Below, piece by piece: positions 1-5,795 of a stretch of 6,172 nucleotides of DNA. The number at the start of each line of letters is the position of its first letter. Position 1 is the first letter of the stretch. A model generated the notes under the pieces. It saw nothing but the letters and a program-made list of their open reading frames with translations. It searched no databases and was not told the DNA's origin. The position numbers and the translations under genes were made by a program. The stretch is from Verrucomicrobiota bacterium (GTDB taxonomy: Bacteria; Verrucomicrobiota; Verrucomicrobiia; Opitutales; Seribacteraceae). The stretch spans positions 1 to 6,172 of the forward strand of contig JACNJI010000392.1 in assembly GCA_014382645.1 (NCBI GenBank), read 5' to 3'.

Positions 1-1301
1 GGGCTCACGAGACTGTCGAAATCAAGGTAAAGGTCGACGGCGCCGATGCCCAATCCACGAAGTTCCTAGGCTACGAACCCGAAAACCTCACGGGGTTTTC
101 CGCAAACTGCCAAGGCTTGGTTCGGGACGGCGACAACGCTTACTTAATCTTCGACCAAACCCCGTTTTATGCAGAAATGGGCGGACAAGTGGGAGATTCC
201 GGAACCGTCGAAATCGGTGGCGAAACCTTGCCCGTCGGCAGGGTGAGCAAGGATGCAGCAGGGCGATTTCTGCATCCAGTGAAGGGTGACTTTCCCGCAG
301 ACCCAAGCGGCCAATCTGCAGTCCTTAACGTCGACCTAAACAGACGTCTCGCCATCCAACGCCACCACACCGCCACCCATGTTTTGCACTGGGCTCTGCG
401 CCAGATTCTGGGTGATCACGTCCGGCAGGCGGGTTCGCTCGTAGAGCCCAATCGCCTGCGTTTCGACTTTTCCCATTTCGAAGGAGTCACCTCGGCCCAA
501 ATCGACGAAATCGAGAGACTCGCGAACGAACACCTTCTCACCAACGACTCCGTCGAAGCCGTTGAAATTCCCTACGCGGAAAAGTCCGACGACGTCATGG
601 CCTTCTTCGGCGACAAGTACGGGGACGTCGTTCGGGTGGTCGACCTTGGCGGATGGAGCAAGGAATTGTGTGGCGGCACGCACGTTCAGTCCGCAGGAGA
701 AATCGGGTTTATCAAGATAACAAGTGAATCGGCGATCGCCGCGGGCACTCGTCGGATCGAGGCGGTTGCCGGTTCCGATGCGTACGCCCTCGCCAACGAA
801 CGCTTTCGCCAGGTCGCTTCCATTACCCAAAACCTCGCCTGCAAACCGGAAGAGATTTCCGAACGCATCGTCGCCCTTCAGGCAAAGAACAAGGACCTCG
901 AAAAAAAGCTGCGCTCGCATGAACAGAAGGGACAAGCCAACCTTGCCGACAAGCTGATCGCCAAAGCTGTCGAAAGCGACGGCATTCGCTTCGTCAAGGG
1001 CATCGTCCGTGACGTCGCGGCCAACGATCTCCGCGGCCTTGCCGTCCAGGTGAACAAGGGTACCGCTCCCTCCGTTACGCTTCTCGTTTCTATCGCGGGC
1101 GAGAAAGCCACCATGATCTGCATCTCCTCCGACGAAGCCGTCGCCAAGGGGCACAAGGCGGGTGACTTCCTTCGCGAGCTCGCCACCCTTTTCGGAGGAA
1201 AAGGCGGGGGTAAGCCCGACTTCGCCATGGGCGGTTCTCCCTCTGGGGCCGACCCTGAACAAACCCTCGCCGACTTCGCTTTTCCGTCTCAAGATTCGTG
1301 A
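1..1301 (+). CDS. alaS: Alanyl-tRNA synthetase, C-terminal part (5' end outside window)
   Basis: AlaRS charges tRNA-Ala in the cytoplasm and hydrolyses mischarged Ser/Gly-tRNA. The frame is open from the left edge (first full codon at 3), giving 432 residues; full AlaRS proteins are usually about 870-960, so the class II catalytic core and tRNA-recognition region lie upstream. Visible in order: the beta-barrel entry to the editing region with FYAEMGGQVGDSG (about 165-210); the editing-site zinc motif HTATH, His codons at 366 and 378; the second half CGGTH, Cys at 669 and His at 681, followed by the family signature GTRRIEAVAG; a charged coiled coil (ALQAKNKDLEKKL, about 870-910); and the DHHA1/C-Ala domain with GGKGGGKPDFAMGG near 1194-1235. 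All four editing-site metal ligands are present, so proofreading should be intact. The TTG at 117 is not a start, because clear AlaRS sequence precedes it. The TGA overlaps the next gene's GTG. Identification is very secure. Confidence 0.97.
   Translation, partial: AHETVEIKVKVDGADAQSTKFLGYEPENLTGFSANCQGLVRDGDNAYLIFDQTPFYAEMGGQVGDSGTVEIGGETLPVGRVSKDAAGRFLHPVKGDFPADPSGQSAVLNVDLNRRLAIQRHHTATHVLHWALRQILGDHVRQAGSLVEPNRLRFDFSHFEGVTSAQIDEIERLANEHLLTNDSVEAVEIPYAEKSDDVMAFFGDKYGDVVRVVDLGGWSKELCGGTHVQSAGEIGFIKITSESAIAAGTRRIEAVAGSDAYALANERFRQVASITQNLACKPEEISERIVALQAKNKDLEKKLRSHEQKGQANLADKLIAKAVESDGIRFVKGIVRDVAANDLRGLAVQVNKGTAPSVTLLVSIAGEKATMICISSDEAVAKGHKAGDFLRELATLFGGKGGGKPDFAMGGSPSGADPEQTLADFAFPSQDS
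1298..1301 (+). promoter_or_regulatory. GTGA stop/start overlap between alaS and the SNF2 gene
   Basis: The alaS stop TGA (1299-1301) and the GTG start of the SNF2 gene (1298-1300) share bases in a 4-nt overlap. Such overlaps commonly give translational coupling by reinitiation. No strong purine-rich ribosome binding site is visible just upstream (the sequence is TCTCAAGATTC), which fits dependence on ribosomes ending alaS. The start choice is an inference from this overlap. Confidence 0.6.
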
Positions 1302-3787
1302 ACCTCAGGCTAGTCCTGCCCCCCACCCTCGCAGCCTGCGCGGAACGGGACGCCATCCCCACCAAGCTCGAGCTCGACCCGGGATCGGGCAAACCCATCA
1401 CCCCCGACAAAGCCGGACCTGCCGGTCTCGCGGGACTTCCCGATCCCGACCGAGCCGCCGCCTCCGCCATGGCCCACTGGCGCGGCGGGGAATTGTCCTC
1501 TCTTCTCCACTTAAGCAAAAAGCATTTGGCCGAGCTTCTCAACATGCTTCGCGGCATTTCCTGCTTCTACTTCGCCCACAAGCCGCAGGAGGCAATCCCT
1601 TGGGAAGATGGCGACCTGCTCGGCGTATCCCAACACCTGCCCAAGGAAAAAACAGCCACCGGCTCGACCCAGGGAGTTCCTTCTTCCCCTTCGGGAACCT
1701 CGGAAGAACGTGAAGATGTCGCCCCCATTCGCGAGGACGCATGGGCGGATTACGAGGGCCGTCCCATCGAGGTGGAAGGGTCGACCGAGTACCTGATGAT
1801 CACCTTGCCGTCCGACGAGCATCCCGCCTACCACTCGACTCTTCGCCTCCTGCGAGAGGCAAACTTCTTGCGCGATCGACAAAACCGTCGCTGGTGGTGG
1901 CTTCGCGGACGAGAAAAGACTCTCGATTTCCTAGCCGAGCACAAGGAGACCCTCGAACTCGACTTCGACGCCACCTTCACGGAAAACTTCCGCAAGCACA
2001 CCAAAAGCATTCGCGAGGCCACCGTCCGGACAGAGGCCAAGGAGAAGGATGGCATGGCCGAGGTACAAGTCATCATTCGGGCGGGTGATGCTCCTGAAAA
2101 CCTGATCGAGCAAGCCCTGGCGATGGGCAGCAACCACGTCGAGTCCGACGGCAAGGTTTATTTGCTGGGTAGAAAAATGCTCCAAAAAGCCCATGCTCTC
2201 CAGCGCCGCTTGGCGGGCACGCCCGAGGCTCCGCTCCTGCGTAAGGGTACTTATCACCTACCCACTGAGCAAACCGCCGAAAGCGAAGAAATGCTGTTGG
2301 AATTAGACCCCAAGTTCAAACCGCCCGAGGCATGGAAAACCCGGGCAACGGCTCTCCGCGACCTCGACAAGCTGGAACCACCTCCCCTTTCGAAGGAACT
2401 GGAAGACATCCTGCGACCTTATCAAAAGATCGGGGTCGGATGGATGCTGCATCTCTTTCGCCATAAACTCGGAGGAATCCTGGCCGATGAAATGGGCTTA
2501 GGCAAAACTCTCCAGACCCTAGCTGTCCTGTCCTGCCTCAAGAAAAGAAAAGTCAGCTTCGACGATTCGGTGTCTACCTCGCTCGTGGTTTGCCCCGCAT
2601 CGCTCGTGGAAAATTGGCGGCGGGAAACCGAACGCTTTTGCCCCGAGCTGAATGTCTTCGTTCACCATGGCTCCAAAAGGATGAAGAGGGTCGAGGAATT
2701 CGCGAAATGGGATCTCGTCATCACATCCTACGGAACTCTCGTCCGGGATGAAAACCTATTCGCCTCGGCTTCGCTCCTTTGCGTGATCGGCGACGAGGCC
2801 CAAAACCTCAAGAACCGGCGTACACGCAACGCCAAGTCGCTCGCCTCCCTTTCCTCTCGCGGTCGCTTTCTTCTCACCGGAACTCCCGTTGAAAACAGCC
2901 TGTACGACCTCCTGGCCCTCACCTCCTTCCTGATGCCGGGTGCCCTTCATCCGATTCCCTCATCTTCACGCGGAGACGAGCGCACTTGGCACGAAAAACG
3001 TTTTCTCGCCCAAGCGGCCCCCTACATCCTGCGGCGAAGCAAAAAAATCGTTGCCCCCGAACTTCCCGACAAGATCGAACAAGTGGTATACGTCGACATG
3101 ACTCCCGAACAGGCCAAGACCTACGCCTCCGTAAAGGCGGGCGCCGAAAAGGAAATCGTAGCCATGGAAGAAGCGGGCGTCCCCGAAGGTCAGCTCCGCA
3201 TGAAGACCCTCACGCAGCTCCTGCGACTTCGCCAAACCTGTTGCGACCCCCGCTTGCTCGACGACAAACTAGAACCCGGCGCCTCCGCAAAACTCGCGGC
3301 TTTCCGGGAAATCCTGCACGGTGCGATAGACGCGGGAAACCGCATCCTGCTCTTTTCGCAGTTCACCTCTCTGTTGGCTTTGATCCGAGCGGAATTGGAA
3401 GCGGAATCGATTCCTCACTGCTACCTCGATGGCTCGTCCAGAGATCGCATGGCGCAGGTCGATCGCTTCCAAGACGACGAATCCGTTCCCATATTTCTCA
3501 TATCTCTGAAAGCGGGTGGCACGGGACTCAATCTCACCGGGGCCGACTTGGTGATCCACTTCGACCCATGGTGGAACCCCGCCGCCGAGGCTCAGGCGAC
3601 AGACCGGGCTCACCGCATAGGCCAAACCAAAACCGTACAAGTGTACAAGCTGATCATCGCCGACTCGGTGGAAGAAAACGTGCTCCGTCTACAGTCGAGT
3701 AAAAGAAAGCTTCTGAGCGAGGTTTTCGAAGCGGGAGAAGCGGTCAACGCATCCATCTCCATAGCCGACATGAAAGCCCTTATCTAA
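1298..3787 (+). CDS. SNF2-family DEAQ-box ATPase/helicase-like protein
   Basis: An 829-residue SWI2/SNF2-type superfamily 2 ATPase, a class of double-stranded-DNA translocases that remodel protein-nucleic acid complexes; bacterial members have poorly defined roles. Motifs in order: Q-like LRPYQKIGVGWM (from 372), Walker A DEMGLGKT (397-404), Ia VVCPASLVENW, Walker B DEAQ (499-502), III LLTGTPVEN (525-533), IV RILLFSQFTSLL (682-693), V KAGGTGLNLTGADLV (738-752) and VI QATDRAHRIGQT (766-777). All catalytic residues are present, so it should be active. Residues 1-370 have no domain I can name; 1-60 are Pro/Ala-rich and about 115-140 are Ser/Pro-rich. No cysteine-rich SWIM zinc finger is seen, unlike many bacterial SNF2 proteins. 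GTG at 1298 was chosen because it overlaps the alaS stop (GTGA), suggesting coupling; ATG at 1469 (residue 58) is a weaker alternative. Ends in TAA. Family assignment is secure; biological role unknown. Confidence 0.93.
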   Translation: MNLRLVLPPTLAACAERDAIPTKLELDPGSGKPITPDKAGPAGLAGLPDPDRAAASAMAHWRGGELSSLLHLSKKHLAELLNMLRGISCFYFAHKPQEAIPWEDGDLLGVSQHLPKEKTATGSTQGVPSSPSGTSEEREDVAPIREDAWADYEGRPIEVEGSTEYLMITLPSDEHPAYHSTLRLLREANFLRDRQNRRWWWLRGREKTLDFLAEHKETLELDFDATFTENFRKHTKSIREATVRTEAKEKDGMAEVQVIIRAGDAPENLIEQALAMGSNHVESDGKVYLLGRKMLQKAHALQRRLAGTPEAPLLRKGTYHLPTEQTAESEEMLLELDPKFKPPEAWKTRATALRDLDKLEPPPLSKELEDILRPYQKIGVGWMLHLFRHKLGGILADEMGLGKTLQTLAVLSCLKKRKVSFDDSVSTSLVVCPASLVENWRRETERFCPELNVFVHHGSKRMKRVEEFAKWDLVITSYGTLVRDENLFASASLLCVIGDEAQNLKNRRTRNAKSLASLSSRGRFLLTGTPVENSLYDLLALTSFLMPGALHPIPSSSRGDERTWHEKRFLAQAAPYILRRSKKIVAPELPDKIEQVVYVDMTPEQAKTYASVKAGAEKEIVAMEEAGVPEGQLRMKTLTQLLRLRQTCCDPRLLDDKLEPGASAKLAAFREILHGAIDAGNRILLFSQFTSLLALIRAELEAESIPHCYLDGSSRDRMAQVDRFQDDESVPIFLISLKAGGTGLNLTGADLVIHFDPWWNPAAEAQATDRAHRIGQTKTVQVYKLIIADSVEENVLRLQSSKRKLLSEVFEAGEAVNASISIADMKALI

Positions 3788-3835
3788 AAGGTTATCGAAT
3801 TGTAGCGACGAAAAAAAAACGAATACAGACTGGAT
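3788..3835. other. Short intergenic gap before the M23 gene
   Basis: Only 48 bases separate the SNF2 stop from the M23 start. The gap is A/T-rich and holds a run of nine A (3811-3819). I see no inverted repeat followed by T, so no terminator can be supported, and no good -35/-10 pair. There is no clear GGAG-type ribosome binding site before ATG 3836 (upstream CAGACTGGAT). The M23 gene could be co-transcribed with the SNF2 gene or have a weak promoter here; the sequence does not decide. Confidence 0.4.
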
Positions 3836-3901
3836 ATGGTCAAATACATATGCTCCGTTTTTTTAGCGGTCGGCTTTCTTTCAACGAAAGACCTGCAAGC
3901 A
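3836..3901 (+). other. Signal peptide of the M23 protein
   Basis: The first 22 residues run from MVKY through a hydrophobic core (ICSVFLAVGFL) to LQA, followed by EES, giving a plausible signal peptidase I site after Ala22. The only positive residue before the core is Lys3. There is no lipobox cysteine at the cleavage point, so a lipoprotein is unlikely. The signal peptide also supports ATG 3836 as the start. Confidence 0.75.
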
Positions 3902-5179
3902 GAAGAAAGCGCACCTTTAACCGTTACGGCAAGCGACTTAAATAATGGTCAAATCACTTTCACGGCACATGCGACCGTTGACTCCTTGTTTAGTGTAGAA
4001 ATTCAATTGACCGATCTCTCAAACCTTCGTCCCTCCAAGGAAGGAAAGCTAATCTTCAACTTGGACGGGAGCGGTGACACTGAATTAATGACCTTGGATC
4101 AAATCGAGGTGGGTGGAGGTTGGGGTTACTACTGGAGCTATTGGTGGAACTATGGATTTTCAGGAGAGAATCAGGACTCCAATTATACCTACAGAATTCC
4201 CTACGCGTCCAAGGATAGGTTCACGGTTGGTCAAGGTTACATGGGATCATGGAGCCATCAGGACACTTACGCCATCGATTGGTCCATGCCGGAAGGAACC
4301 ACAATATACGCCGCGAGAGGAGGGAAGGTAATAAACACAAAGGAAGACTCGAACGAGGGCGGTGCTGAAAAGTCATTCATGGACAAGGCCAATTACATAA
4401 CGATCGGACATTTGGACGGGAGCAAAGCCGACTACCTGCACTTGCAGCAAAACGGGGCACTCGTACAGATTGGCGCAATAGTGAAAATCGGAGACCCCAT
4501 TGGACTTTCGGGAAATACCGGATGGTCAACGGAACCCCACCTTCACTTCCAAGTCTTTCATCAAACAGACCCCCAAACCTCGTCCACTGTCTCGACGAAC
4601 TTCTTGGGCAAAGACGGAAACGTCGTTTCTATCCAAGAAGGAGATTCCTACTACGGCAGTGGCGACGTTCAAGCTTCGACGAAGACCTTCGCGAATGCCA
4701 ATGCAGTCGCCGATTCAGTTTCGGGATGGAGTGCAAGCCCTTGGCTCGGACGCTTTTTTACTTCCGCGTCAAACTGGATTTATCACGAACACTTGGGATG
4801 GCTTTATCCCGTGGACACGGCACAAGAGGGAGTCTGGCTGTACCACCCGAATTTGAATTGGCTCTGGACAAGCAAGAACACCTACCCGTGGCTGTACTTT
4901 TACGATAAGAAAAACTGGATCTATTTCGAACCATCAAAAGGTTTTTATGATTATTCACAGGGTGCTTGGAGCCCTCATTCAACACATGAAGAAAGCTCAA
5001 AATCTTCCACCGCAAACGGATCGAATGCCTCTGGCCACTCGACCAACACCGATAACGGTTCGGCTGAAACTGAGAATTCATCTTCCTCATCAGATATCAT
5101 TTTTGACTATCGATACGACAACGGCTACTTCAGTGCCAACCCCGATCGAAAAACCGCCTTGGAATATGCAGCCAAGTAG
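3836..5179 (+). CDS. Secreted M23 (LytM-like) metallopeptidase with Trp/Tyr repeats; tail fused to the start of a metzincin-like domain
   Basis: The 447-residue product should be exported: residues 1-22 form a signal peptide, with likely cleavage after LQA. Residues 23-130 are probably a beta-rich domain, including the aromatic run WGYYWSYWWNY (96-106). The M23 domain spans about 120-245: zinc ligands His141 and Asp148 (HQDTYAID), the DYLHL motif with His202, GLSGNTGW, and HLH (235-237) carrying the catalytic and third-ligand histidines. M23 enzymes cut peptidoglycan cross-bridges or Gly-rich peptides, so a cell-wall or extracellular substrate is inferred. Residues about 298-381 hold three Trp/Tyr-rich repeats, 382-419 a Ser/Asn/Thr/Gly linker, and 420-447 (DIIFDYRYDNGYF, RKTALEYAAK) read as the N-terminus of the metzincin-like domain that continues past the TAG. 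The true protein may therefore be longer. Less GC-rich than the upstream genes. M23 assignment is secure; the C-terminal boundary is uncertain. Confidence 0.88.
   Translation: MVKYICSVFLAVGFLSTKDLQAEESAPLTVTASDLNNGQITFTAHATVDSLFSVEIQLTDLSNLRPSKEGKLIFNLDGSGDTELMTLDQIEVGGGWGYYWSYWWNYGFSGENQDSNYTYRIPYASKDRFTVGQGYMGSWSHQDTYAIDWSMPEGTTIYAARGGKVINTKEDSNEGGAEKSFMDKANYITIGHLDGSKADYLHLQQNGALVQIGAIVKIGDPIGLSGNTGWSTEPHLHFQVFHQTDPQTSSTVSTNFLGKDGNVVSIQEGDSYYGSGDVQASTKTFANANAVADSVSGWSASPWLGRFFTSASNWIYHEHLGWLYPVDTAQEGVWLYHPNLNWLWTSKNTYPWLYFYDKKNWIYFEPSKGFYDYSQGAWSPHSTHEESSKSSTANGSNASGHSTNTDNGSAETENSSSSSDIIFDYRYDNGYFSANPDRKTALEYAAK
4772..4930 (+). repeat. Three tandem Trp/Tyr-rich protein repeats
   Basis: Three degenerate copies share a W-(I/L)-Y core followed some residues later by W-(I/L)-(Y/W). 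Copy 1 is NWIYHEHLGWLYPV (4772-4813), copy 2 is VWLYHPNLNWLWT (4832-4870), and copy 3 is PWLYFYDKKNWIYFE (4886-4930). The DNA copies are too diverged for recent duplication. They lie between the peptidase domain and the Ser-rich linker. I recall similar C-terminal repeats in secreted Opitutae proteins; a surface or polysaccharide-binding role is only a guess. Confidence 0.75.
4979..5092 (+). other. Ser/Asn/Thr/Gly-rich linker segment
   Basis: Residues 382-419 of the M23 protein are low-complexity, dominated by Ser, Asn, Thr, Gly and Glu and ending in five consecutive Ser. This is typical of a flexible extracellular linker between domains. It marks the junction between the M23/Trp-Tyr part and the metzincin-like part, so it is a likely point of an ancestral domain fusion. 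Confidence 0.65.
5177..5179 (+). other. In-frame amber codon interrupting the metzincin-like domain
   Basis: TAG follows EYAAK and precedes WESVIT in the same frame, with similar domain sequence on both sides. A CAG (Gln) to TAG transition would account for it. It is both the formal stop of the M23 gene and the first apparent lesion of the larger reading. The alaS gene ends in TGA and the SNF2 gene in TAA, so nothing else here suggests UAG is reassigned. Confidence 0.7.
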
Positions 5180-5795
5180 TGGGAGTCCGTGATCACTTCA
5201 TCGCATACCGTAGCCCCGGGCACTTCATTGAACATGAGGTGGCCTTATACCTCTACCGAATCAGAGACCATAAGCTGTGAGAACGGAGTGCCTGGTTTTC
5301 TCGTCTTCCTCTATGCTTATGACTTTCAGCAGGAAGTGAATACCGACGGAACCCTCTCGCACTCAACGTCCAAGGCAGTGGACTCACGTTTTTCCACTCC
5401 CAACGTCGGGGCTCTTTATCTCAACGCAAATGCAGGACAATCAAGCTCTTGGTTTTTTGACGCCACACCGGAAACCGCCCTCCCTGAGCTAGGTCACGTC
5501 CTCGGTATATTGAGAAGCTATCAAGCCCCGTTCGTGACTACGGATTCCGAAGGCCAAGAATCTTTCGACGGGCCCGCCGTCCGCCAAGTGAACAACGGTC
5601 AAGCTCTTCCCCCGGATAAGGATTCGGCGCACGTTTATTCGAAATTCACCTCTCCCGAATACCTACCGATGCCCAATCTCGACAGACACAGTATGCACGG
5701 GAGCAACGTAATTCAGGGGTTTTGCAGCCTTCCCACACCAATCGACGTCGCCATGCTCGACGACATCGGTTACGATGTCAACTACGCCGAAATCC
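5180..5795 (+). pseudogene. Metzincin-like zinc metalloprotease domain, disrupted continuation of the M23 protein
   Basis: This segment continues the M23 frame directly after the TAG and stays open until TGA 5906-5908, though coding similarity fades near 5795. Features expected of a metzincin-like catalytic domain: a core beta region (VFLYAYDFQQE), DSRFSTPNVGALYLNANAG, WFFDATPETA, the zinc helix PELGHVLGI (5483-5509), a Met-turn-like HSMHGS (about 5687-5704), and LPTPIDVAMLDDIGYDV. The first zinc ligand, normally His in HExxH, is Pro (CCT), the third-ligand position is Arg, and about 15-25 residues seem missing between PETA and LPELGH compared with relatives as I remember them. No signal peptide is present. 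If translated alone it could start at GTG 5189, with GGGAG at 5181-5185 only 3 nt away, or ATG 5234. A catalytically dead remnant is the best reading; a functional non-enzymatic domain is possible. Confidence 0.68.
5792..5795 (+). other. Probable +1 frameshift site (surplus C in ATCC)
   Basis: The metzincin-like frame reads YAEI up to 5794 and then turns to Arg-rich sequence (RLRRPRS). In the next frame coding resumes with VYGDPAVIKQYQ from 5796. Removing one C of ATCC gives YAEIVYGDPAVIKQYQ without a break. The other frame is closed upstream by TAA at 5709-5711, so the switch must fall between 5712 and 5908; this is the most economical place. Confidence 0.6.

Noticed and set aside
336..1292. 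Long minus-strand open frame (318 codons) opposite alaS
   Set aside because: It lies entirely opposite a secure AlaRS reading with intact motifs; GC-rich codon bias commonly opens such antisense frames, and the product shows no recognisable domain.
2986..3702. Plus-strand open frame of 238 codons inside the SNF2 gene in another frame
   Set aside because: Its product is Arg/Pro/Ser/His-rich and overlaps SNF2 motifs IV-VI, so it is an out-of-frame shadow.
3811..3819. Run of nine A after the SNF2 gene as a terminator signal
   Set aside because: A terminator on the + strand needs a hairpin followed by T; there is no inverted repeat, and no minus-strand gene ends here.
4500..4908. Two overlapping plus-strand frames (118 and 128 codons) inside the M23 gene
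   Set aside because: Both are out of frame with the M23 reading, which carries the HLH motif and Trp/Tyr repeats; their products are low-information.
5177..5179. TAG as pyrrolysine or a genome-wide UAG reassignment
   Set aside because: No pyrrolysine gene context, the protein is not a methylamine methyltransferase, and a nearby second lesion favours decay or error; a single TAG cannot support code reassignment.
5181..5191. GGGAG plus GTG as a genuine start for a separate metzincin gene
   Set aside because: The 3-nt spacing is too short for a good ribosome binding site, there is no signal peptide, and the domain clearly begins upstream of the TAG; kept only as an alternative.
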